Positions 24,235 to 32,738 of a stretch of 64,000 nt of DNA are shown in pieces (the stretch's first letter is position 1; each line of letters opens with the position of its first letter). The stretch comes from Rhodospirillales bacterium. GTDB lineage: Bacteria; Pseudomonadota; Alphaproteobacteria; Rhodospirillales; Defluviicoccaceae. The notes under the pieces were generated by a model. That model was not told the origin of the DNA, ran no database searches, and saw only the letters and a program-made list of their open reading frames with translations. The DNA lies in the NCBI GenBank assembly GCA_016712595.1, contig JADJQT010000002.1, forward strand, positions 682,001 to 746,000. The letters run 5' to 3'. The translations under genes were made by a program, and so were the position numbers.

Positions 24235-24375
24235 CGCGGCATCCTTGGTGAGATCAAAGCACCGTCGCGTCGCTGATCGACGTGACGGGAAGAGAGTGGA
24301 CCTCACCGTGTTACGGATGAATGCCAAGCGTTCGACGCTCTCTATTTCATAGAATGCAACAATGCTGGCCGATTA

Positions 24376-25305
24376 TCATGGCCGATCATTACCGACGTGC
24401 GATCCTTCGCCGCCAAATCGCGCGCGCAACGCTGCGGTCGCGCAATCGATGAACAGCCGCACTTTCGCCGACAGGTGGCGGCCGGCCGGATGAACGATGT
24501 GGATGGGAAGCGGCGGGGGCTCGTTCGTAACCAGGATGCGTTTGAGCCGGCCGGCGACGACGTGTGCGTCCGCCTGATAGGAGAGCATGCACACGATCCC
24601 CAGCGCCGCGAGCGCGGCATCGATCGCGGCGTCGGTGGTATTGACGATCACGCGTGGCCGGACGGCGACGGCGTGGCGTCTCTCCCCATGCTCGAACGTC
24701 CAGCGCTCGGGGATCGGTGTTACCCCGGTGCAGGCGATGCAGCGATGACGACTGAGGTCCTGTGGCGTTTGCGGCTCGCCAAAGTGCGCCAGATAGTCGG
24801 GGCTGGCGTAGACGCAACGACGGACATGCCCGGCCAGGATTGCCCGCAGCGAGGAGTCCGGAAGATGGCCGAGGCGCACGCCGACGTCGAGGCCCTCATC
24901 GATCAGCGAGACGACACGATCGAGGAACAGCAACCGCGTGTCGACGTCGGGCCAATTGGCGAGAAATTGCTGAACGATCGGCAAGACGTGCAATCGTCCG
25001 AACATTACCGGCGCGGTGACGTTGAGCACCCCGCGTGGTTGCTGTCGTTCGCCGGATGCCGTCGCCTCCAGTTCGGCGAAGTCGGCGAGCACGCGCCGGC
25101 ACGTATCGAGATACCGCGCACCGACATCGGTCAACGCGACCGCGCGGGTGGTGCGGTTAAACAGCCGGCTCGCCAGCCGGCTCTCCAGCCCGGCGACGGC
25201 GCGAGTGACCGCCGCTGGCGAGCGTCCCAGCGCCCGCGCGGCGCCAGCAAAACTGCCGTGTTCGGCGACGGCGGCGAAGATCGCCCAAGTGTCTAGCCGA
25301 TCCAT
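24376..25305 (-). CDS. LysR-family transcriptional regulator
   Basis: A 309-residue regulator. The N-terminal winged helix is DTWAIFAAVAEHGSFAGAARALGRSPAAVTRAVAGLE in character (shown here only by its helix pattern), with the usual SRLFNRTTRAVALT hairpin. The C-terminal effector domain begins near residue 90 (RGVLNVTAPVMFG). It resembles the subgroup that regulates nearby oxidoreductase or hydrolase genes. It lies directly upstream of the alpha/beta hydrolase on the same strand and is divergent from the MOSC gene, either of which may be a target. The effector is unknown. Confidence 0.93.
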   Translation of the reverse strand: MDRLDTWAIFAAVAEHGSFAGAARALGRSPAAVTRAVAGLESRLASRLFNRTTRAVALTDVGARYLDTCRRVLADFAELEATASGERQQPRGVLNVTAPVMFGRLHVLPIVQQFLANWPDVDTRLLFLDRVVSLIDEGLDVGVRLGHLPDSSLRAILAGHVRRCVYASPDYLAHFGEPQTPQDLSRHRCIACTGVTPIPERWTFEHGERRHAVAVRPRVIVNTTDAAIDAALAALGIVCMLSYQADAHVVAGRLKRILVTNEPPPLPIHIVHPAGRHLSAKVRLFIDCATAALRARFGGEGSHVGNDRP

Positions 25306-25544
25306 GAACGATTATTCCGCTTCGAGCAATAGAATGCATCGATTTTGCCCGATTAAAACAAACTTGAACATAGCCGATGCTTCGGGAGATCAGCGAGCAT
25401 CGTCCAGGGGCGGGCTCGCCGAGTGAGGGAGTTGGTCATGTCACACCGCGCCGTTGTTCATCGCGTCCTTCTTGCAGGCAAGGCCGGGCAAAGCGAGACG
25501 CCACCTGGTCTGTCCTCCTCGTCGGCGCGGGACTGGCAAAGGCC

Positions 25545-26252
25545 ATGGCGATGACGGCGAGCCCGACGCACGCCGCGCCGTCTGCCGCCGATAGTGCGGC
25601 CCGCGTCGTGTCCGTTCAGGTCGGCCGGATCGCTCCGCTCGGACCGGAGGGCGTGCCCAGCGGCTTTGTCAAACGGCCGGTCGATCGGCCCGTCGCGGTT
25701 ACGGACCTCGGTCTTGCCGGCGACGAGCAGGCCGACCTGCGGGTTCACGGCGGCAGCGAAAAAGCCGTTTATGGTTATGCGCACGCCGCCTATGCCGAAT
25801 GGAGGGAGACATTTCCCGAGCATGGCGCGATGCTCGTGCCGGGGGCGTTCGGCGAGAATCTCACTATCGACGGAACCGACGAGGAGCAGGTCTGCATTGG
25901 CGATATCGTCCGCGTCGGTACGGCGACGCTGCAGATCGCGCAACCGCGCCAGCCGTGCTTCAAGCTCGCCTTACGGTTCGCCGATCGCCGCATGCCACGG
26001 GCGATGATCCGCAATGGCCGGTCGGGCTGGTACTATCGTGTCCTGGCGACCGGCGTCGTTGCCGCGGGCGACGGGCATGCCGTGCTGGCGCGACCGAATC
26101 CGCATTGGTCGATGGCCCGCTTCAACCGCCTGCTCGCAGCGAAAGCGTGGCCGACGAGCGATCTCGCCGAGCTTATCCACCTTCCCGGCCTTGCCTCGGG
26201 ATGGCGGGACATCGCCCGCTCGACACTCGCCGACGCAAGCCGGAACACATAA
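25545..26252 (+). CDS. MOSC domain protein (YiiM-like)
   Basis: About 235 residues. MOSC domains bind the molybdenum cofactor or move sulfur. The domain spans most of the protein: VQVGRIAPLGPEG, GLAGDEQADLRVHGG (the conserved metal-site-like motif) and the conserved Cys in QPRQPCFKLALR. The YiiM-type helical C-terminal tail (HWSMARFNRLLAAK) follows. ATG 25545 or ATG 25551 is the likely start. Upstream residues in the open frame show no homology. It is divergent from the LysR gene and probably contributes to detoxification of N-hydroxylated compounds, as known for YiiM relatives. Confidence 0.88.
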   Translation: MAMTASPTHAAPSAADSAARVVSVQVGRIAPLGPEGVPSGFVKRPVDRPVAVTDLGLAGDEQADLRVHGGSEKAVYGYAHAAYAEWRETFPEHGAMLVPGAFGENLTIDGTDEEQVCIGDIVRVGTATLQIAQPRQPCFKLALRFADRRMPRAMIRNGRSGWYYRVLATGVVAAGDGHAVLARPNPHWSMARFNRLLAAKAWPTSDLAELIHLPGLASGWRDIARSTLADASRNT

Positions 26253-26352
26253 GGCTCAGGGTCTTTTGTCAGTGCGCCTTCTTCTTGCTTCTTGCGACAC
26301 GGGTCGCGCTCGTTTTCCGGCGCAAGTCGGCTGTGTGTCCCCGCCGTGAGCG

Positions 26353-26384
26353 GCGTTGCGGGAGCAGGCGGGCTCCCGCAACGC
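26353..26384. terminator. Perfect inverted repeat in a convergent gap
   Basis: A 13-base stem, GCGTTGCGGGAGC and its exact complement, with a six-base loop. It sits between the MOSC gene and the 3-hydroxyacyl-CoA dehydrogenase gene, which converge. No T-run follows on either strand. It is probably a bidirectional transcription end. Confidence 0.5.
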
Positions 26385-26433
26385 GCCGACCGGTGAACGA
26401 TCCGCTGGGGATTCTTGGATCCGAAACGGAATC

Positions 26434-27291
26434 TCAGGCGGTTTCGTACTTGTGGAAGCCGCGGCCAGACTTGCGGCCGAGGTAGCCAGCGTCGACCATC
26501 TGCTTGAGCAGCGGGCTCGGACGGTACTTCGGATCTTCGAATCCGTCGTAGATCGTCTGCATCACGTTCAAGGTAATGTCGAGACCGATGAGGTCGGCAA
26601 GTGCCAGCGGGCCGATCGGATGATTGGCGCCGAGCTTCATCACCTCGTCGATGTCCTCGGGGCCGGCGAGGCCCTCGTAAAGGCAGTTGATCGCCTCGTT
26701 GATCATCGGGATCAAGACCCGGTTGACGACGAAGCCGTAGCTGTCCTTCACCAGATGCGGCTTCTTGCCGATCTTCTTGCTGACGTCGACGATGGCATCG
26801 CAGGTCGCGTCCGCGGTCTGCAGCGCGCGGATGACTTCGACGAGCTGCATCACCGGCACCGGATTGAAGAAGTGCATGCCGATCACCTGGCCCGGCCGCT
26901 TGGTCGAGGCGGCGATCTTGGTCAGGGAGATCGACGAGGTGTTGCTGGCGAGAATGGCGTCCGGCTTGACCAGGGCGTCGAGCTCGCCGAACAGCTTGGT
27001 CTTGAGCACTTCGTTCTCGAGCGCCGCCTCGACGATCAGATCGCACTCGGCCAAGGGGCCAAGATCGACGGTCGTTTGAATGCGGGCAAGGGTTGCATCC
27101 TTGGCCTCGGTGGTGATCTTGCTGCGCGACGCGAGGCGCTCGAGGCTCTTGCGAATCGTCCCGAGGCCGCGGGCAACGAACTCTTCCTTGATGTCGCGCA
27201 TGACGACGCTAAAGCCCGCAGCGGCGAAAGCCTGGGTGATGCCGTTGCCCATGGTGCCAGCGCCGACGACGCCCACTTTGCTGATTTCCAT
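26434..27291 (-). CDS. 3-hydroxybutyryl-CoA dehydrogenase
   Basis: A 285-residue cytoplasmic enzyme that interconverts acetoacetyl-CoA and 3-hydroxybutyryl-CoA using NAD(P). The Rossmann motif VGAGTMGNGI lies near residue 10. The catalytic His is in GMHFFNPVPVMQLVE, ILASNTSSIS is the active-site Ser/Asn segment, and HPIGPLALADLIGLD starts the C-terminal helical domain. Two adjacent ATGs occur; 27291 is preferred because a strong Shine-Dalgarno (GGGGAGG) sits 6 nt upstream, against 3 nt for 27294. It stands alone here without the usual etf or thiolase neighbours. It resembles hbd/paaH products; the exact pathway is unclear. Confidence 0.95.
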   Translation of the reverse strand: MEISKVGVVGAGTMGNGITQAFAAAGFSVVMRDIKEEFVARGLGTIRKSLERLASRSKITTEAKDATLARIQTTVDLGPLAECDLIVEAALENEVLKTKLFGELDALVKPDAILASNTSSISLTKIAASTKRPGQVIGMHFFNPVPVMQLVEVIRALQTADATCDAIVDVSKKIGKKPHLVKDSYGFVVNRVLIPMINEAINCLYEGLAGPEDIDEVMKLGANHPIGPLALADLIGLDITLNVMQTIYDGFEDPKYRPSPLLKQMVDAGYLGRKSGRGFHKYETA

Positions 27292-27705
27292 CATTTTCCT
27301 CCCCTGCCGTCTGATGATGAGGCTGTCCTGTGCACGGCAGCCGCCGACGTTTGCTTCGAGGTGCGCGGCGCGACGGGCGCCGCGCGCAAGCATCATCTCG
27401 CACGGCGGACGGTCCAGCGAAAGGAGAAATCGATGTCGATGACGATTCGGTCGGTGTGACGGCGGGCCATGGCGCACGCTCGGGCGCAAGACAGGGAATC
27501 ATTTCCGATACAGGCTGCCGGTGAGCATGGTGGTTTGCCAGCGCCTGGGACGATCGCAAGCTTGATTCCCCACTCATACGTCCCGAGCAGATCCGGACCT
27601 GCCCGTCCTGGGCGGAAACGCGCTGGGCAATCAGGTTGGTAGCGTGGACTTGCAGAACTGCTGTCGGTATCGTCGCGCCGATTTTCAATGAAAGACGGAG
27701 CGGAG

Positions 27706-27966
27706 ATGGCGAAAGTTCTGCTGATGATTTTGCTGGGGACGACGCTGAGCGGCTGCATTGTTCCGATCGTCGAAAGTGTCGATGCCACCGTCGTCGGCGA
27801 GAATCCAGACGGGATATGGTTCCGCGAGCCGTCGATTGGTTCAGGAAACATGCAGGAGAAAGCGGATAAGCACTGCGCCAAGTACGGGAAGCAGGCGGCG
27901 TATCGGGGTACCTTGCTTCAGAACAACCCCTACGTTGTTCCCGTCGTCGCTTACAATTGCGAGTAA
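27706..27966 (+). CDS. Small lipoprotein
   Basis: About 86 residues. A short hydrophobic signal ends in the lipobox LSGC at residues 14-17, so the protein should be lipid-anchored. Two further Cys residues (KHCAKYG and YNCE) in the mature part could form a disulfide. ATG 27706 has GGAG just upstream and gives the right signal length; ATG 27688 is an alternative. It is flanked by AT-richer sequence, including a notable AT stretch immediately downstream. No family was recognised. Confidence 0.7.
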   Translation: MAKVLLMILLGTTLSGCIVPIVESVDATVVGENPDGIWFREPSIGSGNMQEKADKHCAKYGKQAAYRGTLLQNNPYVVPVVAYNCE

Positions 27967-28071
27967 TATATGTACTATGTTTTTATCCTGATGGTTTTTC
28001 GTTCTTATAAAAATGAGATCTATTCCGGTTTTTGATCAAGCACAGACATATTACCGTCAACCACGCGGACC

Positions 28072-28407
28072 GTGGGCGTCACGACGCGGGCCGTCCGTGT
28101 CTACGTCATGCGTTCGCGGGATCGATCCGATTGCGCTGTGATAACCTGGGTGCCGACGGCAGGTCCCGCGACGAGGCAGGATCGCGGTACGGACGAGGGC
28201 GAGGCGACCATCAACGACGCGAACGGGCTCGGACCGCTGGTTGATATTCTCTTTCTCGCCGTCACCGGTTTCATCGCCTGTCACGCGATCCGCCATCGTC
28301 GCGCGTCGGGCGAGACTGATACCGTCCGCCTTCTGTTCGGCTGCATCGCCGCGCTGTTTTTCGTCAAGGTCTTGTTCGACGACCTGCTGGGGCTCGTGCA
28401 CTTTTGA
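28072..28407 (+). CDS. Small two-helix membrane protein
   Basis: The last ~60 codons show strong GC3 bias and encode two hydrophobic helices (PLVDILFLAVTGFIACHAI and LFGCIAALFFVKVLF), ending DDLLGLVHF. The first ~50 residues have weaker coding signal, so the start is uncertain: GTG 28072, ATG 28108 or later. The gene is just upstream of the tRNA-CAU gene, on the opposite strand. No family was recognised. Confidence 0.5.
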   Translation: MGVTTRAVRVYVMRSRDRSDCAVITWVPTAGPATRQDRGTDEGEATINDANGLGPLVDILFLAVTGFIACHAIRHRRASGETDTVRLLFGCIAALFFVKVLFDDLLGLVHF

Positions 28408-28520
28408 GTGTGGTGTGCCGGACGGCCGCCCGTGCGCGACCTGTCGATCGCGCGACGAGCATTCGCGGCACGGTCGCGATCGGACACCGTGTTATTGCTC
28501 GCGATGGCGGCGAGGACGGA

Positions 28521-28597
28521 TGGTGGGCCCGGCAGGACTCGAACCTGCAACCAGACCGTTATGAGCGGCCGGCTCTAACCAATTGAGCTACGGGCCC
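28521..28597 (-). tRNA. tRNA with anticodon CAU, probably tRNA-Ile2
   Basis: A 77-base cloverleaf with a seven-pair acceptor stem (GGGCCCG), discriminator A and an encoded CCA. The anticodon loop is CTCATAA, anticodon CAU. The acceptor stem and D-arm differ from alphaproteobacterial initiator and elongator Met tRNAs as I remember them. Ile2, with CAU modified to lysidine-AU to read AUA, is therefore favoured. Elongator Met remains possible. Confidence 0.9.
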
Positions 28598-28634
28598 GGG
28601 GGCGGGTGGTCGACCCGCGCGCCGGTGACCGCGA

Positions 28635-30113
28635 TCATAGCGCGGATTTCCGCCCGCGCACCCCTGCAAAGCGCATTTGCCCTTGCGCTTTGACGTCGTC
28701 AAGAATGCGCAGAAGCTGGCGCAGCGGCGCGATGCTGTGAGCGAAACCGAACGACGTCGAGAAGTGTCCGGCGGATGCGCGGAAGACGTTCTCCTCCGGC
28801 AATGCCCAGGAGCGGACCAGGGTCTCGCCGCCGGCGGCGAGGGTGACGTCATCCGTCATGCCGATGAGGACGACGATCCGCTCGGGCGGAACCGCGGGAC
28901 TGCTGGTCGGATCAAGCAGCGGGCGCCAGTGGGCGATATCGCTGCTCGTCCATCCTGCCGCGCGAATCGCTGCCGGTACACCCAGCGCACGCGTCAGACT
29001 GCCTTCGAAGGTGACCGCGGCGAGCGAATGCGACGGCGCGACGAGGAACAGCGCATCCGGTCGCATCTCCGCCGGCCAGTTGCAGGCGGCGACGGCGGCC
29101 AGTTGCGCCGTCAGCGCTCCGAGGCTGACTCCGCCGACCGCAACCGGACCGCCACCTGTCGCTCGCGCCCAAGCGACGAGCAGACCGATTTCGATGACAT
29201 GGGCATGGAAGTAGTCGAGCAGTCCGCCCGGACCACGGCCGAGGACCGGCTCACCGCCGTAGAAGCCGCGAAGCCGCCGGCGGCCATGCCACGGACCTTC
29301 CGGGCGGATCACCCGCACACCTGAGCCAACGAGCATGGCGAGCGGATTTCGCCCGTCGCCGGTAAACTCGGGCTCCATCCCGATACCGTGGGCATAGATC
29401 AGCGACGGCGTACGGGCCGCAGCCATGGGCGTCTTCACCGGCGAGGAGACCCGCGCCCACGCCGTGCCGGCGGCTGCGGTCGTCGGCGCGGCAAAGCGCA
29501 CCCAGCGATCAACGCCGTTGCCGGCGAGAAAGCCGCGCGAGACGGTGACCGCCGCGGGATCGACGTGGGCCGCGAACGCCTGTTCTAGCTGGGCAAGCCG
29601 CTCGCCATGGCGTCGCGCGACGGATCCTTCCGATTCGATCGCCCAGGCGATCGGCGGCAGCGGCGCCCGCATGTGCAAAGGGACGAACGAAGCGCGCAGG
29701 TTGCTCACCTTCGCCGCGGCGTGCATTCTCGCCGCCTCGATCCCGGCCAACCCGGCCGCCGGCGCGACCGTCCAGGCGCTGGGGGGCGCCGACGTGAACA
29801 GTGCCTCTTCCCAGCGCGCGTCAGCGGCGACGAGGGCGGCCATGCGCAGACTCGTGCGCGACAGGATCGACGGCAGCATGCGGCGGAAGAGGCGCCCTTC
29901 GCACGGAATGTCGACGAGAAAGTGATCGACGGAGCCGTCGGCGGCGAGTGCCGCCGCCCACGCGCGCGAGAGCGGAAAATACCACTGGGTCAGGATGCGG
30001 AGGGTGGCGGCGTCGAACCACGGCCGCAGCAGCCAGCCGCCAGCGGTGCTGCGCAAAAGCAACCGCAGACTATCGCGCGGCAAACTGCGGCGCTGGGCTC
30101 CCGCCCTGGGCAT
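28635..30113 (-). CDS. Alpha/beta hydrolase, ABHD18/DUF2048-like
   Basis: A 492-residue protein. The first ~230 residues are family-specific and the rest is an alpha/beta hydrolase. YAHGIGMEP marks the oxyanion region, the nucleophile is Ser in VGGVSLGALTAQ, the acid is in IGMTDDVTLA and the base in RASAGHFSTSF. No signal peptide or membrane span is obvious. It lies 9 bases downstream of rpoD on the same strand, so it may be read from the rpoD transcript. Substrate is unknown. Confidence 0.82.
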   Translation of the reverse strand: MPRAGAQRRSLPRDSLRLLLRSTAGGWLLRPWFDAATLRILTQWYFPLSRAWAAALAADGSVDHFLVDIPCEGRLFRRMLPSILSRTSLRMAALVAADARWEEALFTSAPPSAWTVAPAAGLAGIEAARMHAAAKVSNLRASFVPLHMRAPLPPIAWAIESEGSVARRHGERLAQLEQAFAAHVDPAAVTVSRGFLAGNGVDRWVRFAAPTTAAAGTAWARVSSPVKTPMAAARTPSLIYAHGIGMEPEFTGDGRNPLAMLVGSGVRVIRPEGPWHGRRRLRGFYGGEPVLGRGPGGLLDYFHAHVIEIGLLVAWARATGGGPVAVGGVSLGALTAQLAAVAACNWPAEMRPDALFLVAPSHSLAAVTFEGSLTRALGVPAAIRAAGWTSSDIAHWRPLLDPTSSPAVPPERIVVLIGMTDDVTLAAGGETLVRSWALPEENVFRASAGHFSTSFGFAHSIAPLRQLLRILDDVKAQGQMRFAGVRGRKSAL

Positions 30114-30122
30114 GGGCCTGGA

Positions 30123-32192
30123 TCAGTAGTCGAGGAAGCTTCGCAGCTTGCGCGAGCGGCTTGGGTGCTTGAGCTTGCGCAGGGCTTTCGCCTCGATCTG
30201 GCGGATGCGCTCGCGGGTCACCGAGAACTGCTGGCCGACCTCCTCAAGGGTGTGGTCGGTGTTCATGCCGATGCCGAAGCGCATCCTCAGCACGCGCTCC
30301 TCGCGCGGCGTCAGGCTGGCCAGCACCCGGGTCGTGGTCTCGCGCAGGTTGGCCTGGATGGCGGCGTCGAGCGGCTGGACAGCGTTCTTGTCTTCGATGA
30401 AATCGCCAAGGTGGCTGTCCTCCTCGTCGCCGATCGGCGTTTCCAGCGAGATTGGCTCCTTGGCAATCTTGAGGACCTTGCGCACCTTTTCGAGCGGCAT
30501 CGACAGCTTCTCGGCAAGCTCCTCCGGCGTCGGCTCGCGGCCGATCTCGTGAAGCATCTGCCGCGAGGTGCGGACCAGTTTGTTGATGGTCTCGATCATG
30601 TGCACCGGAATGCGGATCGTCCGTGCCTGATCGGCGATCGAGCGGGTGATCGCCTGGCGGATCCACCAGGTCGCATAGGTCGAGAACTTGTAGCCGCGGC
30701 GGTACTCGAACTTGTCGACCGCCTTCATCAGGCCGATGTTGCCTTCCTGAATCAGGTCGAGGAACTGCAGCCCGCGGTTGGTGTATTTCTTGGCAATCGA
30801 GATCACCAGGCGAAGGTTGGCCTCGATCATCTCCTTCTTGGCCTTGCTCGCCTCGCGCTCGCCTTTCTGAACAGTGGAGACGATGCGGCGGAACTCGGCG
30901 ATCGGCAGCGCGGTTTCGTCGGCGACGGCGGCGATCTGTCGGCGCAAATCCGTGATTTCATTGCCGTGTCGGCTGATGTATGTCGACCAGCCTTTGGCCG
31001 GCAGCACGCTGATCTGCTCGACCCACTTCGGGGCGAGCTCGCTGTTGCGATAGTGTTCGAGAAATTCTTCGCGCTTTACCCGGCAATCGAGCGCCAAGCG
31101 CATCATCCGCCCCTCGAGACCGATCAGCTTGCGATTGAGGTCGTAGAGCTGGGTGACAAGCTCTTCGATCCGCAGGTTGTGCAAGTGCACGTCCTGCAGC
31201 AGCGTGGCGATTTCCCGGCGAAGCTTGAAAAAACGCTTTTCCAACGCGGGCTTCGCTTCCTCACCGCGACGGATCACTTCAAGCCTCTGCACCTGGACCC
31301 GGTGCAGTCGCTTATAGGCCAGGGTGATCTGCTCGAACGTTGCCAGCACCTGGGGCAACAGGGCGATCTCCATCGCTGCGAGCGAAACATTTTGCTCTTC
31401 CGGATCGACTTCTTCCGGATCGTCTTCCTCGCCTGCGTCATCGCCGGCAGAGGGCTCGGCGACGTCAGCCGCGAAGGCGGCGGCGTCAGCGGCGCTGGCG
31501 GACGTCCGCACCACGCCTAGCGGTACGACTGGCGCCAGCGGTGCGACGGGTGGACTATTGCCGCCGTCGCCGTCACCATCGACTGCGGATGTGCCATCAC
31601 CCGGCACGGCTGTGGGCAGTACCGGCGGAGCGGCGCCATCGTAGGTCGCGTCCAGATCGATGATGTCGCGCAGCAGCAGGCGACCGTCGAGCAGAGCTTC
31701 GTTCCAGCGGACAAGCGCGCGCATGGTGAGCGGGCTTTCGCAGATGCCGCCGATCATCATCTCACGGCCGGCCTCGATCCGCTTGGCGATGGCTATTTCG
31801 CCCTCGCGCGATAAGAGCTCGACATTGCCCATCTCGCGCAGGTACATCCGCACCGGATCGTCGGTGCGGCCCATCTCGTTCTCGTCGACATTTCCCGCCG
31901 GGGTTTCGGATTCAACGACCTCCGAAGCCTGCGCGCCTTCCTCGGTCTCCTCGCTTTCGATGACGTTGATGCCGATCTCGGACAGCATCGCCATGGTGTC
32001 CTCGATCTGCTCGGAGGACACCTGCTCCGGCGGGAGCGCGCCGTTCAGTTCGTCGTAGGTGACGTACCCGCGTTCTTTACCGCGGGCGATCATGCGCTTG
32101 ATGCCGGCACCCAGTGAATCGAGAAGCGGGCCGTCCGGTTGCTCGCTCTTCGCATCCGTCGCTTCAGCCACGCCTGCCGATTTTGCCGACAT
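30123..32192 (-). CDS. rpoD: Primary sigma factor RpoD
   Basis: A 689-residue housekeeping sigma-70 factor. Region 1.1 lies in the first ~80 residues. Region 1.2 is DDPVRMYLREMGNVELLSREG, followed by an acidic, low-complexity insertion of ~200 residues typical of group 1 sigmas. Region 2 is NLRLVISIAKKYTNRGL through KFSTYATWWIRQAITRSI. Region 3 follows, and region 4 ends with the helix-turn-helix VTRERIRQIEAKALRKL. ATG 32192 has GAGGG upstream; the longer frame to 32267 has no conserved N-terminus. It lies downstream of dnaG on the same strand, but a 546-base gap suggests its own promoter. Confidence 0.97.
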   Translation of the reverse strand: MSAKSAGVAEATDAKSEQPDGPLLDSLGAGIKRMIARGKERGYVTYDELNGALPPEQVSSEQIEDTMAMLSEIGINVIESEETEEGAQASEVVESETPAGNVDENEMGRTDDPVRMYLREMGNVELLSREGEIAIAKRIEAGREMMIGGICESPLTMRALVRWNEALLDGRLLLRDIIDLDATYDGAAPPVLPTAVPGDGTSAVDGDGDGGNSPPVAPLAPVVPLGVVRTSASAADAAAFAADVAEPSAGDDAGEEDDPEEVDPEEQNVSLAAMEIALLPQVLATFEQITLAYKRLHRVQVQRLEVIRRGEEAKPALEKRFFKLRREIATLLQDVHLHNLRIEELVTQLYDLNRKLIGLEGRMMRLALDCRVKREEFLEHYRNSELAPKWVEQISVLPAKGWSTYISRHGNEITDLRRQIAAVADETALPIAEFRRIVSTVQKGEREASKAKKEMIEANLRLVISIAKKYTNRGLQFLDLIQEGNIGLMKAVDKFEYRRGYKFSTYATWWIRQAITRSIADQARTIRIPVHMIETINKLVRTSRQMLHEIGREPTPEELAEKLSMPLEKVRKVLKIAKEPISLETPIGDEEDSHLGDFIEDKNAVQPLDAAIQANLRETTTRVLASLTPREERVLRMRFGIGMNTDHTLEEVGQQFSVTRERIRQIEAKALRKLKHPSRSRKLRSFLDY

Positions 32193-32738
32193 TCTACCCT
32201 CGCTGCCTATTTGCGCGCTGCCGCCCACAATTCGCTTCGGCCAAATGCAGCCAACCGGCGTCACCACTCCCGCGCCGCAGCACGCGACGTCGCCGGATCG
32301 CTGTCAGAATCTTTCTCGCTCTTACCGGAGCGAATGCCCACCGATGAAAAGACGAAGATTTTCGTCGCGATCGCCTTCGACCGTTACGGCTTCCTCTCTC
32401 ATCCAGGCTGACGATCGAGCATTGCAGGCCGCTATCGAACTGTCTGTCGTGTGGCACGTGCCCCGCAACCCTCGAATCCACGCGCGCACTCGGTGCCAGA
32501 TCGGCCCGACCCCGATGCTCCACCGCATGTTGTCAAGTAGCGTCGTCACTTCGCCCCGTCAAGGGTATCCCGAGCCGCAGCGGCGGTACTGTGTTGGTTT
32601 TATGGAGGTCAAGGAGTTCAGAGCACACTTCTGTCCCTTCGGATGGCGCGATGGTGACGGCGCGCGGACAACCCGGCGGACGAGTATTTCAGCATGATGT
32701 GCGCCGGTAGCTCCGCAGGAGCCGCCAGAAAGCGGCGA
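32193..32738. other. dnaG-rpoD intergenic region, no gene seen
   Basis: About 546 bases with no supportable gene. On the minus strand, bases 32347-32366 form a weak hairpin (GACGAA, AATC, TTCGTC) followed by TTTT, which could end dnaG transcription. A promoter for rpoD would then lie between it and the rpoD start; I cannot place one confidently. Confidence 0.45.
32347..32366 (-). terminator. Weak hairpin with T-run after dnaG
   Basis: A six-pair stem (GACGAA/TTCGTC) with a four-base loop and a TTTT tract on the minus strand, about 370 bases after dnaG. It is short and of modest stability, so it is reported with low confidence. Confidence 0.3.

Noticed and set aside
29607..31520. Long plus-strand frame opposite rpoD
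   Set aside because: A shadow of rpoD caused by high GC. It has no family motif, while the minus frame encodes all sigma regions.
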